Assembly (NCBI GenBank): GCA_010014835.2
Contig: JAAAKB020000009.1
Location: 1,773,796-1,822,072 of the forward strand
DNA length: 48,277 nt
Direction: 5' to 3'
DNA from: Apostichopus leukothele
Lineage: Eukaryota; Echinodermata; Holothuroidea; Aspidochirotida; Stichopodidae
Positions 34,418-48,248 of the stretch are shown piece after piece; within the stretch, counting starts at the first letter, position 1, and each line of letters opens with the position of its first letter. The notes under the pieces were generated by a model, which made no database searches, was not told where the DNA came from, and saw only the letters and a list, made by a program, of their open reading frames with translations. Made by a program: the position numbers and the translations under genes.

Positions 34418-34423
34418 AATAAA
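34418..34423 (+). terminator. Candidate polyadenylation signal for PTEN
   Basis: AATAAA followed by an A-rich run, about 2 kb after the PTEN stop. Another AATAAA is at 35810-35815. Which is used cannot be told from sequence alone. Confidence 0.3.
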
Positions 34424-34621
34424 AAAGTTCATTAAATAACATCTCTGGGGTTAAGCAAATTTGCTTTAAGCTATCCACCTTGTGAACTTAAAATGGGGAA
34501 AAGGAAATGCCAACATAAAGTGTTAATCAAGTCATTTAAAATCCTTCAACTCACATGCCAGTCTCTTGCAGAAATATCTTTGAGAAAAGCAAAAAAACAA
34601 AAGGGAAACAGGATAGCAAAA

Positions 34622-34722
34622 AAACAAGACAAGAGATGCTTCATAATGCTTCTCAAGACAAGAGATGCTTCATAATGCTTCTCAAGACAAGAGATGCTTC
34701 ATAATGCTTCTCAAGACAAGAA
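34622..34722. repeat. 29-bp tandem repeat, 3-4 copies
   Basis: Copies of CAAGACAAGAGATGCTTCAT followed by AATGCTTCT. Confidence 0.94.
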
Positions 34723-37109
34723 TGGTCAGTAATGCCCAGACTTATTCAAATTAGCTTCTAAACAGCATCTCCCATGACTTTGCAATGTATGACAGTTGTA
34801 GAAATGTTTTTGCCTTTGTAACTGTTTCTTTCTTCAGTAAGGTCTTCACAGCTCAATCACATTAAAAAAGATTTGAATGAAATTCATTTAGTTTTGAAGA
34901 GAGATTATTAAGTTAATATTTTGAATATTAATTTAAATGTAAATACTTTGTTACATGAGAGGAAGATAATACAACTCAGAGTAAATTGAGAAAAAAAATG
35001 TAAATGATTCTTCATAAAGTTACACTCACAGTTAAATGCACTTTGTCTCAAACAAGAATCAGTACACTTTGTATTATTCACAGGTGATGGAAAATTTGTA
35101 GTTTATTTAAACTTGATGATGGTATTCTTTAGTCTGATGATAGGAAATGATTTCAGCTTTGATGTCAAGTTTTTTGTGTTTCTTAAGTAGGCCTATGCAA
35201 TGCATGGATGACAATTTCTTCTAGAATATTAAAAAGGGGAAGGAAATTCAGTAAACTGTAAGAGCTTGAAACAATTGTGGCAATGTTTGAAGTTGCAGCT
35301 GCTTCTGACAAGAAACTGAGTTTGTCCCTCATAACAGGTGCATGTATTGATGGCAAGATCAATATACTACAACAACATTGGAAGTATGTGAGTGTAAGCT
35401 TTGTTTCTGAAAGAAAGAAAACTGTAGCTAAGGTTTAATATCTAGCTATTGGCATGGCATAATGTTTATTGTGGAATATGGTCACATTTGCTACTCTGAT
35501 GGATCCAACATTCTTCACATGTGTATACTTCCAAAGTTTGAACAAATCTAAAAATAAAAGAATAGTTATTGTGTCTGTAACTGTAAATGGAGAATCATGT
35601 TTGAATGGTGTGGCTAGAATCATGAATATTCATTGGGTACCGAGTTAACAAAGAAGTACTTGTTCTAAGAAATTAGAATGAATACTTCCACCTTTGTCCA
35701 CACTGGTGTATAAATGCTAGCTACTAAATGTACACATTTGTAAGTTACAATTGTTCTGATCAAGGTCCACACCTTGCAACCCAGCATAGGTTGTACCACA
35801 GCTTTGTGAAATAAACACATTTATCACACAGATTCTTCCTGAAGTTATTCCATGGGAGTGTACCATGCTTTTCCTATGCTCTTATTTATTTTTATTCATT
35901 CATAATGACATATCAGTGTGAAGGTGTAGTATGCTTGTCTGTAGGTCTGTTTGGCTGTAGGTCTGTGTCTATAGGTATTTTTTCTGTAGGTGTTTGTAGA
36001 TGTTGGTCTGTAGATGTTTGTCTGCGTGTAGGTATGTGTGTCTGTATGTGTTTGTTTTTATGTTTTAATAGTTTCATAGTGGATTTGTTACAGTCAACAG
36101 TAAAAGACTGAAATAGACAAATGAGGCCAGAATTAGCCAGTCAGTTTAAAGTGTGTCTTGTAAAACAATTAGAAAAGAGGTATTTTTTGGCTACAAGAAT
36201 CATTTTACTTGTAAAGATAGAGATTGTCAGAAACATATTAGTATCAATAAAATTATTTTTAAATGACTTTTTGTGTCAAGATTTTGTTTCTGTGTTGTCC
36301 TGTTTGCAGGATATATCATTAAATCACGAAAAGTCGGTGTATTGACTCAGAAGGATAAATGATCAATTGAGTTGCATGTCTTGCTTTCATGTTTCATATC
36401 TGCATGAGAATTAAAATAAAAAAAACTGTTTAAGTTATTTTGTTTAAGTCCATAAACAACTCCCTGGTCTGAGATTGCAGTATACAGACTGTTAAGAAAC
36501 TGATCATGTACAAATCTACAAGAGATGGCAAAGATCCATTCTTAGTCTTCTGGCATATAGGAACACTCCAATTTATAGTGATTTGGGTTGAACAGCACAA
36601 TTACTTATGTCAGTAGAAGGCTCAAGGGTATCTTACCTACTACTGCCAGGGGCGTCGTGCGAAAATAAATTTTTTTTGGGGGGGGGGCCGTGAGCAGGTG
36701 ATGACTATCTAAGCGGAGCGCCACCACGGGTTGGCGCGCAGCGTACAAGAAAAATTTTCGTCTGGCAGACCCCTCAGATTGCAGGAAACGGCACTTCCCG
36801 TGCTTTATGGCAGTAAGCAACACCCCTAAAATTGATCAAAATTTCCGGCAATTTTTTATTTTGTGAAATATTCTCGAAGGAAGTGATCGCCATTTATTCC
36901 TCAGTTTACCAATTCCTCGTCTCCCAGAAGCGCCCAAAATTTAAGAAATCGAAACATTTTTGTGTTGGCTGATCCATGATCGCCGCCCATGCCCGTGAGA
37001 AGTGGTGACTGGGTAAAGAAAAAGCTATGCCGTTATTATTATTCATTTTTTTCAAAACTACCTATCAGATCATGAGGAAAATTTATCCTGGTGGACCTTT
37101 TAGCGAACT
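34723..37109. other. Spacer between PTEN and DKK, with an interspersed repeat fragment
   Basis: No exon found. A GTAGGTCTGT-rich stretch lies at about 35930-36050. At 36645-36790 there is a GC-rich piece with a G-homopolymer, AAGCGGAGCGCCACC and GGTTGGCGCGCAGCG, unlike its AT-rich surroundings; it reads like a fragment of an interspersed repeat of unknown family. Confidence 0.5.
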
Positions 37110-37209
37110 NNNNNNNNNNNNNNNNNNNNNNNNNNNNNNNNNNNNNNNNNNNNNNNNNNNNNNNNNNNNNNNNNNNNNNNNNNNNNNNNNNNNNNNNNNN
37201 NNNNNNNNN
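37110..37209. other. Assembly gap (100 N)
   Basis: Exactly 100 N, directly against the left edge of the 114-bp tandem array, so the array probably continues into the gap and broke the assembly. Confidence 0.99.
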
Positions 37210-37647
37210 TGTTCTGATGTTAATGGAGAAAGCAGGAATTGTTATTCCAGGCATTGATCCACGGAACTGGGGAGCGTATGGAGTTAAGGGATGTTTGGTA
37301 CCGGATAGGATGGAAGCATAGAATGTTCTGATGTTAATGGAGAAACCAGGAAATGTTATTCCAGGCATTGGTCCACGGAACTGGGGAGTGTATGGAGTTA
37401 AGGGATGTTTGGTACCGGATAGGATGGAAGCATGGAATGTTCTGATGTTAATGGAGAAACCAGGAAATGTTATTCCAGGCATTGATCCACGGAACTGGGG
37501 ATCGTATGGAGTTAAGGGATGTTTGGTACCGGATAGGATGGAAGCATAGAATGTTCTGATATTATAGAGAAACCAGGAAATGTTATTCCAGGCATTGATC
37601 CACGGAACTGGGGAGTGTAAGGGATGTTTGGTACCGGATAGGATGGG
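37210..37647. repeat. 114-bp tandem repeat, about 4 copies
   Basis: Units begin at about 37210, 37324, 37438 and 37552 with TGTTCTGATGTTAATGGAGA; the last is shortened. Since 114 is a multiple of 3, long open frames run through on both strands (up to 205 codons on the minus strand counting N), but they are products of the repeat. Confidence 0.95.
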
Positions 37648-38722
37648 ACCTAACAAAGTGAATAGACCAGCATTACAAAAGTGCTTGTGTCAAAACCAAT
37701 ATGGTGAAACTGTATTATATCTCTCGTTTACAATGGTTATGCTGAGTAAAGAACATGTTAACTGTTGCAAATGGCTACCCGAAAATGCAATAAAGAATCA
37801 TGATATACAAACACATTTAAATTTAAACCTTATTTACATTTACTTTCAAAATACCAACTAGTATAAACGGCATAATGTAATGTGTGAATGATACAAGGGA
37901 TATATTAATGGATGGAACACATCTTACCTATAAATACTGTTAGGCTTTCCTTCATGACCGATGGATCAATATACAGATATGTAGACAAAATACAGTTTAT
38001 ATTCAATGTACACCTTTGAACCCAATTAAACACTCTTTTGACACGTATGTACAAGTAATATATACGTCATTTACAATATAACTTATTAAGCACTGTAAGT
38101 ACCCAACAATAACAGAAAAAGGGGACGAAAATGGTTGTGGAGAAATGTACTTCTAAACCGAACACATTGTAAATATACATCTGTATGTTGTACGCTGAGA
38201 ACTTTGGTAAGTCACAACTGATAGTTTAAAGATCATCGCGATCAAGGCACCTAAAAGAAATATTCCTTTAAATTCAATAGACACAAGTTTGCGAGGCAAA
38301 TCGTTTTCACGAGAAAGTAACTTTTAATAAAAGAAAACACTAGGTGCGAAAAAACTATGTAACTCAAAACACTTTTCATAATAAATGTTAAAATAATATA
38401 ATTCTCCTTCAATATGTTTTCCTTTTGAAACCATTAACAAAAACAGGGAGATGTAAGACCAAATGTAAAGAACTCACAACAGAAAAAAAGGGTAATGCCG
38501 GTGTCCACACAAGACAAACAACATGACTAGCACAGCGTAAGCTGAATAGACATATATGGTGATAAGAAATGTTAGCAAAGTCCTGCAATTTCTCCGTTCA
38601 CGGCGCGACATTTCCAAGTAAAAAGATGCACTAGTTATAATGGACGTCACTGCAACGTCATGGCAAAGCTTCAGGTCAGCGGCTTGCTGTCAAATTTACG
38701 TGTGATTACGTCACAAAGACCA
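37648..38722 (-). other. DKK 3' flank, probably partly 3' untranslated region
   Basis: Lies downstream of the DKK stop at 38723. AT-rich with no coding signal on either strand. Confidence 0.5.
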
Positions 38723-40307
38723 TCAAGATACGACCATAGTCTGAGAAGCTTTATCCTTAAAGGAATCTGACCGCTTCAAGACTGTCCTGTGTGGGTTTTG
38801 GTCTATAGAGAATACTGCCCTCTGTTCGTTCATTTCATTAGGTTCCGCAGAAGGGTGGCTTCGTTTACTTTTCGATTGACCAGAGGATAGCGGCACATCG
38901 TTATCGTTGTCGACAGACTCACGTCGAGAAGACATCTGGGCGTTGTCGACGACAACCACTTCCGATGCTTGGTTGGATTTAACTGGGAAGCAGGCGTGCA
39001 GTCTGGTGTTAATGTCAGGAACCCTTTTGCACGATAAGCCACTCTTACAGTCACATCTCTGAAAGAGGTCAGAAACTCGGTCTTTCTTTTTAACGCAGAG
39101 GTCCCCTTCATCTAACATTGGCATACAGACCCGGGACCAAAGATGACGGGCACAGCAGAGGCCTTCTATGCAGTCATCTGAGTTTTCACAATCTTCGCCA
39201 TGATGTTCTGATATATGCAAAAAAATCAGGTAAAAAATGATGAAAGAATAACCAGGTAGGTTGTACATATAAAACTGTTAGAAGGTGAATACTGAACTAT
39301 ATTCAGCACTGTAAATGATCACCCTGAATCACGAGTACAGCTGAACTTAGTGGACGTAATAGCGAAACAATTGTACCATTCTTTAATGATTGACAGAATG
39401 CATTGCTGTTCTGATGTCATGGGAACATTTGAAAACCGAATGTTTTTTGACAGGCTACGAGTATCACGGAAATAACCCAACCTAGTAAGATTATGCTCAA
39501 TGTGTTGCATTTCATTTGTGTGTGTGAGCGTGTGTGTGTATGTGTGTGTAAGGCCGTTTTATGGAATTATTTCAATAGTCAGATAAGTGCTCAATGTGTG
39601 TTTTATTTTGGACGGTTTATCGAACCTTGTATTTGTGGGCACATCCTATGGTCCATTCAAGTATTGCTATGATGTGGGTAAAGTTATAGCGTTTTAGCCA
39701 GTAACGATAGGATGGGAGGATGGGATCATGAGGTGGCTGAAGAAGATTGATAAAGCTAAACGAAATATATGAAACATTTGTATTAGCACAATGACAATTA
39801 AGCCTAATGCAAAGCATTTCATCGGTCATAAATATAAACAGCGCTGTTCATGCATGAAAACTCGAACCATTTTCGCGCACCTTGGGTTTTGACACCGTGT
39901 TGCCAGTCTTTCAGTACCGTTTCAATATCAAAATACAACTATTTGCATATTTTCGGACTACTTTCTTGTAAATTATGTTAGTAAGTTCGTTATTTTGCAG
40001 GAAATTAACTATTTTTAATATAATTTCGTTAGCAATTGATTTGCAGCGCCATCTTACTTTTTCTGGGTACTTCGACATTCCAGAAGCTGTCTTCGGCTTC
40101 GCTGTAAGACATCTCATCATCTCGATTATTATCAGCCCGACTCTCCCTCAGTCGACATCGCCCATCTTGACATGCGTAACCAGGGCAGCACATATCGTGT
40201 CTATGGCAACGCTTCCTCGATTTTCTGCAAGGCACGCACGATCTGTGACCTTCACCCCCGTGGCAGAAGTGTTTTCGACCGCATTCATCATCGTCGTAAC
40301 ATAACAC
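38723..40307 (-). CDS. DKK: Dickkopf-type secreted Wnt antagonist (DKK1/2/4 class), two 3' exons
   Basis: DKK1/2/4 proteins bind LRP5/6 co-receptors outside the cell and modulate Wnt signalling. Exon 40307-40058 (83 codons plus 1 nt, acceptor tcttttcag, donor gtaaga) holds Cys-1 with ten cysteines: CYDDDEC, CVPCRKSRKRCHRHDMCC, CQDGRC. After an acidic linker it joins exon 39207-38723, phase matching as AAA (Lys). That exon carries Cys-2, the colipase-like LRP-binding domain, again with ten cysteines (EDCENSDDCIEGLCCARHLW, LFQRCDCKSGLSC, LHAC). The short linker and CRKSRKRC favour DKK1/2/4 over DKK3. After the last cysteine come 88 further hydrophilic residues ending MVVS, whereas vertebrate DKK1/2/4 stop within a few residues. 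The signal-peptide exon was not found upstream (coordinates above 40307). Confidence 0.93.
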
Positions 40308-43300
40308 CTGAAAAGAAATAAAAAAAGAAAAACATATTAAATAACCTAAAAAATGCTGTCAAGTAAAGACCTTTTCGTCTCTTAATAGCACCACGGCATC
40401 CAGGCTAGCACCATGGCAAGGACAGTAATAAAGACAATGCAGTAAATATTTGACACCTACCAAGGTATCGTGCCCCTTATCTCACAACACTCTTCACATG
40501 CACTATATTCATCCAATGTTATCGACCTGTCTAAATTTGTATCAGTAGAGTCATATACAATCTCTAGATATAGGCCTACTGGAAACACCAACTCATTAAT
40601 TAAAACTACCTCTACATACAACCTGCAGCCTCTGTCTGAACATGATATTTAAATATGCGAAACCTTTTTTCATGTTTATTGTTATTCTATGCTGGACAGT
40701 AAAAATGTTAAGTAATCGTAAACAATCTACTCATGACTGATTGATAGAATTTATCGGATTGATTCCTGGTAAACTTCAATAACGACTGAAGTAAGAAGAC
40801 TACGATGATCATGACTTTGATTAATATGAAGATATTAACTGACTTTCCCATTCCTGTTGCATCCCTTTAGGAAATTTATAAAAGTACGTGTACCTACAAC
40901 GGTAACATATGAAACCACACCATGGTAGCTACCAATTAACCGCGGACCTAACCCGTGAACGCACGACAAGTGTAAACTGCAAACTGTACATAGCCACCGC
41001 GTCTTTTTGAATGTGTATAGGTTAATAAACATTAAATAACGTACAATTCTTATATACACACACACGCAAAAACTAACTGCTTATATTGTTTATGAATCTA
41101 TAACAGCATCGAGGAAATAACGTTGCTCAGTGAACACAGACATATACGGCTCCCCTACATAACCTACAAGAAATGATTACAAATAGAACACGTAAGGACA
41201 TAACTTTGGCAATCACTATACTATTATAACTAGTCATTATCATGTGCATGGCATTGAACACTGTCGCAAGGTAAGGAGATACGGTAAATCGTTATTAGTC
41301 ATGATACTTGGCACAGTCAGCCACGACATATTAGGAGTTTATATTACTTAGAATATTAATCATTTATACCCAAAAGTAAAAATTTAGCATAATATATCTC
41401 ACCTTAAAAAACAGTTCGCGCTCCTTACTTATGCCATGCGAATGATTATAATTTTTGTTTCATTTTCGGAAGGATTTACAATATTCTTTATTTTATTCAT
41501 AGTGTATAATATATACGATCTCTTCAGCATACGGGGTAGTAGGCTACCCAGTTAGTGACTTTAGGACTTTTAGAAATGCAAATACATTTCTCTTGTAAAA
41601 GAAACAACTACAAACATCATCACACTGCAGGGCGCAAAGTGTGTGTTATCATTGTGTGTAGGATGACACACCTCATTCAGCCTGTTTCATCCCATGTTGT
41701 TCTACCGAGCCTATCCAGTATAAACTGAGTTACTAAAACTGTAATAGGTCACACCAAGACACCCTCTAATATTTTCTCAGCAAATGACCGTTCGTCGGCG
41801 AATAATTAGTGATTGCGTTCTATGATAAGTTACTTGTCACCGGTATTGACTAATGCAAATAGCATATATTGGAATTTTGAAGTTATGGATTTTGTGGGGA
41901 CCCAAGTTACGGGCTTTAAAATTGCCGTACATGCCCTGTGTGGATTACGTTGCCACTGTCCAAGATAAAATATGCAGAGGTCTTTATGTTTAGCTCAAAA
42001 CCTTTGAAGCTTTAGACAAAATAGGGTCTGGGCACGCCAACCAAGTAACTTGATGTATATATATACCCAGTCATCGAGACCATATATGGTCATGAGGATG
42101 GTATACGTCCAGTGGGTATCATAAGTCTGTATAGGCAGGGAAGGCACTTTGAAGGTATACAATTAACATTCACTGACAAACATACAACGGAGTGCATAAG
42201 TAGCCTTCATAGTGTAAAGGCACCAGAAACACGAGGGATATGCATAGACTAAACCAGATCAAACCCCTGCAAGTTTACACCTTCCTTACATAGGCCTTTA
42301 CAAGTATTGCTCGTTATTTGACAGTTTGTAAACGATGTCATTACAAACTAAACAATTTACTCATATGGATAAGTGATTCCAGAGAACAAAGATGACGAAA
42401 TAACGATTCATCACAGCGCAGTTTTGTTAGTGAAATATTTCTAGTAAAATACATTCCGGGCTGAGAGGATAGAGGCCAGTACCGGAATGTGGCCTCTGAT
42501 GTCGTCAGCAAGCGTAAACGTGGAATATGTGAAGTGATAATTGAACCTCGTGTACTTGGAATTAGAAATGATTTGGCATAACAAAGTAAAGAGCATAGAA
42601 TTAATTAAACAGAACAAATATAGCTTTCATCTCCACAGAGCCGATGCGGTCGGCTACATCACTGAACGTGCGGCCAGTCTTGCTACTGGCACGGTCAAAT
42701 ACTTCCTCGGGCTTGTGTGGACAGAAGTATTTGGAACTAAAAGATCCACACGTCTTTCTTCAGCCTTGGAATTAATGGCGATTTACGCCTTCAGTCCCAA
42801 AACTACTTACATTTTCCCTTCCAAATCACGCTCTCCGAAGTGGCAGTCATTCATTTCAAGTAACGGCTTTGCACAACTATAACATTTTGATTGGTTCCTC
42901 TAACAGTCGAACCAAATGAAGTAACTTAGTTTGTTGAACTATTCCACAAAACTCGCGATTCCTGAACCACCGTTAGTTGCTAACGAATTGTCAATTCTAA
43001 ATAACTGCATTTTGTGCATGTCATGAAATTCCGCGCGGTGCCCTCGCCCTGTATGACATATATATCCTCAGCGTAAGCTCCTTCGGGCCACATTGGGGAC
43101 CCAAAATATGTATTCGCTTTGATTTTCGCCGAAGCATATCTTCACCCTGTTTACTTTATACACACTCCATTGAAAAGCTTGATTTCCGCTAGACCGTTGA
43201 GCTGCGGGGACTCTTTTATAAGTCCTTGTGACAGCATTGTAAGGGTTAACCAAACACAAGCCTCTTCTCTGTATAACTTCATAGGTTAAGGGAGTATGCA

Positions 43301-46300
43301 TTCTGTACTCTCAAAACAATAATCATTCTGCCCACTTTGATAGATGATGACTTGAATAAGTTTCACAGGTGCATATATATGTTTTACTATACGGCAAACT
43401 TACGATAATAACTTGCTGAACTCGTTTCAGTGTACTATCCACATGCGACTGAAAGTGTACGCAACGAATTATCACGGCATGGTCTTCAAGCTACCACAGT
43501 TAATATAACAAGACATGTAAGAACGAGAGAGGGTGCTTTGTGGGAAGGGGCGGTTGCTTCCAATGAAGGGATTGTGCAGTAATGTGCAACACATGGAATA
43601 GTTATTGAACGTGGCATAGTCAAGCCATCAATAAACCATCATTGATAGTGCCACCACCCTAAACACATGTTCAAGGGTGAGAGTGCACTATTGATGCCAT
43701 CGTGAACTTATGTGTAAATACGTGACCTTTCTGTGTACTTCTGATATATTTCACGACCTTTATGTTAATTTGTTCTCTTTGCGGTAAAAAGTTCAGCTAC
43801 CTCATCAAGCATCTTATGTGAGTAAAATTAGCTCCACGTTTATGAAGTGAAGTTGTCGCAATCTGTCCCAATGACAGGTATGTGCAGACTTCAAAGCATA
43901 CACGCCAATTATACGCCAATTAAGACCCTACTGGATAGCAGCACGAACTGGTGACCGCAACATGCATTGCAAGTTTTGTAGTTGTATACACCCTCAGTCA
44001 TCGCAACACCAATATAAAGACATACCTCCTATTGTGCACACGTCATAAATATATATATGTCATATTAGTGGTTGATATACTTGGAAATATTCAATAATGG
44101 AGTTTTTTGTGTGTGTCTATACTCCTTCTTGAACTTGATAGGGTCTAGAAACAGATAGGGTCACAATTAATTTATTCCTTAAGTGTACTATCTATGTAAG
44201 TCTGTGGTAGTCGAACCATCGATGTACAAAAATATGATGATATTTTATTTGTTCTAACTACATACGGGTGAAACACATCAATGTTAAAAGTGACATGGTG
44301 ATGTAAACTTGTAACGTATGCTACTGACTATTCTCCGTAAGATGTGCAAATTCTGAAATTGTGAAACGAATGTTAAAGTCCTTGAACACCAATACTGTTG
44401 AAACATACAGACATTTCTTAGATTGGATAACAGTTCATAAAACTGTTGATTTTATTCTTGACATGCTGATATTGAGTTGCAACATGTTGATTTTATTTTT
44501 ATGTACTACATGAAACATAATCTGTTAATTTTAATATTGGCATGCAGATGTTAACCTCTACCATGCTGATATTTTTCCCGACACACTGATATATTTTCCA
44601 AATACTCTGAAACAGATGGCGTTCCGTACAATGCAACACAAAACACAGCCTTAAAGTATAAAACTTGTTGCTAAAAGGAATGAATTTTAAGATTTCAAAA
44701 GTCATTTTCTCCGTTAGAGTGACTGATCGAGTCCATCATACAAACCTCTATGATGGTGTTGCTCACATTCTTGAAGGCTGTTAGTCATTGATTTGGAATT
44801 ATCGTCTGCTTTTGCAAAGATCTACTAATGAACGCGGTAGATGACAATAAAGCACATTTGCCGTTGCGAGGATAACATTTAAGTTATGTACGTCGTAACC
44901 ATGACAACATTGCTCATATTTATGTTTTTACCTGTTCCCCAGTTTGAGAGTAAACACTTATATAAGAAAGTCATTTAATTTCCAAGGTGACTACGTGTTC
45001 AGCCAATACCCCATGTCCTTTGTTAAGCTTCTTCTTTTGTCATTGCCACAGTGTGCTTAACCAGTCTGTCACTTCAAGTTTGATATATTATCCAAATATA
45101 CCTTGAAGTTACAACACTTTACTGCAGGTGTTTTAAATAAGCGTATGATAATTCGCAGAAAGTATGTTGCATAAAGAAAATACAAAAAGCTAAGAATGGA
45201 GCTATGTTAAACAGTATATGATATACGTACACCGGAAATATCAATGTAGTTCATAGAACAGCTGATCAAATGATTGAATATCATGGAATTCCAATAATTA
45301 TTTCACAGCGGTGATGTTTAGTTCGTGTTTCATTTCCAGTCACCGTTAATTATGAGTGATTTGTACCTCCTTACAGTCTTATGGCATTATTATGGAAGTA
45401 TACCTTGAACCAGCACAATCAGAACGGCCGCCCTTCATGCAAACATAAAACTAACACACTTTAATACAATGCCAGTGGTGCAGTGACCAGTGGTTACAGC
45501 GGCTTCCTTTTCCACTACACATAATCAAACTATACTAATACTTACCTGAATCCGATAAACTTTCAAACAGCGCTCAATATGACAATACATTTAACTAAGA
45601 TCCATGGATCTGTGACAGGTCTGAAGATAAGGTTATTTAAAGTAACTTGGGCTATCAGACGCGGGGGCCATTTTGAGAAATTCGTATTCTGCACATATTC
45701 GGCTTAAACTATACTTAAATCAGCTTCATGTCTTCATATCGATGATTTCATATTCGATTCTCCTTAATATCGAAGTCCATTACCAGCATTGTTCCATTTC
45801 AAATAACAAACAATATAGTTTCTATCTTGCTGTTATAATACAATAGTAATTCATATTATTTTGTAACGCAATATTCAGAACTAGATGGAATAATTTCTTT
45901 ACTCCCTAATTGAAGAAAAATTGCCAAAAAAAAAAAATGAAAATGGATGGCTTACGTTGTTTAAAAGCAATCTTATCTAAAGAACTTCTTTGTCATGATT
46001 AGTTAATTATACAGAGTGTCAAAATTCGCGAAATGTTACAGTACTTAAACGGGCGTGTACTTATTATGGGAAGAGCATACAAACAAACGTGTACAATAGT
46101 TGTAGGCCTAAATGTGACAATGAAAGCATTATTTGTTATATAACATATTGAAATAGCAATATATTTGAGCCTAGACAAAAAGGCATCTTGTATACTATAC
46201 ATCCCAGTTCAATCAACCACCTTCAAATATGATCTTATCACTCGAAACCTATCGCATTGCATCTTCCATCTATAAAAGTTATTAACCTTTTCTTTTTTTA

Positions 46301-48014
46301 GCCTAACCTTACTACACAGGTATATACAAGAAAAGTCGCGAGTAATTAACTTGGAGAATACTATATTCCAAGATATTTCAAGGAGTGGTCGACATGCAAC
46401 CCGGTCAGCGTCAGAGTGCTAGGAATTCACTATACCTGATCAGTCCGAACAGGTCCCCAAGCAATGACTTTCAGTACCAAGGTCATGGACATCTGGAGCA
46501 CGCGCGGTGATAATTTAATGATAAGGCTCGGGCGGGTACTCTTTGATGTTCAGGGTTGACTATATGGACAGTGCAAGGATAACTATGGACGCCTGTGTTT
46601 GAAAGGAATCAAATTACAAAGGAACATAAATGAGTAAACCGTGAGAGATTGTTGTTAACATACGTACGTTTTATCCAGAAGGAGTCGTGTGTGAGAAATC
46701 TCCACTCCAATTGCGTTAACGATATATAAATCGAATATTTTTTTTCTTTGTAAACCTCGCCGTCGGCGACATGCACGATGCTAACTTGCTACAGTCGAAC
46801 TAGACCTGTTAAGAACCTTGCTCTTACTGCATCCATTTGGCAATTGTCTTTCAATTCATTTATTGTGTATCTCGGTAGAAAAGTTTCAATGAATACAGCC
46901 CTGGCATACAGCCCTGACCCCCGGTATATGGGATTAAAAATTATATACGATTGTGATTACAAAGTTAAATTATGAATTGGACAGTTAGGCAATCACGTAT
47001 GCAGTTATTGCGGTTCATATACACGGGATTCATAATGGTGAACAGTGAACTATGCAGTCAATTCAAGCAAAATCGTGCATTGTTGTAAACTTGTGCATGT
47101 ATTTCGGCCCAAATATTCAGGTCAAATACATTTGACTTTCTGGTTAATACCATCGTGATAAACTTCATAACACTAAAGGGAAAATCACGGTTGGTAGCCG
47201 TGTGGAGATCATAACACCATGGAAGTATAGCAGGTATCTCTCCATCGCTAAAACCACGTAGAAGGTCAGCATTTGGCACCACTACGGAGGGTCTTCAAGC
47301 AAAGCTATCAAGACGTAAATATACCTCATCGCAACGAGATTAGGAACGACGCAGGGAGGGATCGAATTTTAACTTGGGTGAAAATGAAACGTACCATACT
47401 TCTCCATGAGTTATTTCCAAATGCTAAACCAGGAGTATACTTTCAGAGCATTTCCACGGGCTATGTTGGCTATACGGTAGTTGAATTTATCATGTAATGG
47501 TACCGTCTACATTGGTCCAGTGCATGGAGGATTGAACTTGGTTTATGGTGGTTAGGCCACACCATAACCTCGTCCTGACTGTGGTTAGGCTAAGGTCAAT
47601 GAAAGGAGACAGTTTGACAACCTTATTAAGTCACTGATTGATGTCTGTCAAATTGAGAAATTGAAACGCCTTCGGCACCTACGGCCCATCGAGTTGATTT
47701 CCTGAAAACCAGCAGAAGGCGGCTTATTGACGTTGCTCATCGTAAACTATATATCAATGGCCTGTCTCATAAACCATATTAGATACAATCATCGTACAGG
47801 GACTAATGTATGCCCAATAGAGCTACGCAGTCACGGCCGATTTATATACATCAAAACTGAATTTAATTAACATTGTGGCATTGAACTTCGCGGACAGATA
47901 TAAACTTCTGCATAGCCTATTGGCCTAAATGTAATTTGTAGAATAGATCATAATCAATATATATATATATTGGTACGAAATACAGGAGAAAAAAAACAAG
48001 CCCACTGTTATCGT
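40308..48014. other. Long stretch without a confident gene; first DKK intron or 5' flank
   Basis: No exon with recognisable homology on either strand. Points of note: a GC-richer island at 42636-42884 open in both directions; a TATAAAAG word on the minus strand at about 43212-43219 that could belong to a minus-strand promoter; AT-rich sequence elsewhere. The DKK signal-peptide exon should be here or beyond 48277. Confidence 0.5.
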
Positions 48015-48015
48015 G

Positions 48016-48108
48016 TTGTATGTTAATGCATTCCTCGTGTTGTATGTTAATGCATTCCTCGTGTTGTATGTTAATGCATTCCTCGTGTTGTATGTTAATG
48101 CATTCCTC
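48016..48108. repeat. 23-bp tandem repeat, 4 copies
   Basis: Four exact or near-exact copies of GTGTTGTATGTTAATGCATT followed by CCTC. Confidence 0.96.
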
Positions 48109-48248
48109 AAATTTCGATGCATGCCATCGCAGTGTCTTTGTTTTTTGTATAAATTGCTACATATATTATAAAATTCTACAACTGCCTAGACACGTAAACT
48201 GTCAGGTATTGAGCAGTGCAAACCAAATGAACGACACCGAATCTATGG

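Noticed and set aside
37039-37656. 205-codon minus-strand open frame
   Set aside because: It consists of the 114-bp tandem repeat and a run of N, with no start context or homology.
42541-42882. 113-codon plus-strand frame as a definite gene
   Set aside because: No homology or codon evidence and the opposite strand is also partly open; kept only as an observation.
46436-46492. Minus-strand mini-exon (MSMTLVLKVIAWGPVRTDQ followed by gtatag) as the DKK signal-peptide exon
   Set aside because: Its phase fits the exon at 40307, but the hydrophobic core is short and broken by Lys, and the intron would be 6 kb. Not enough to annotate.
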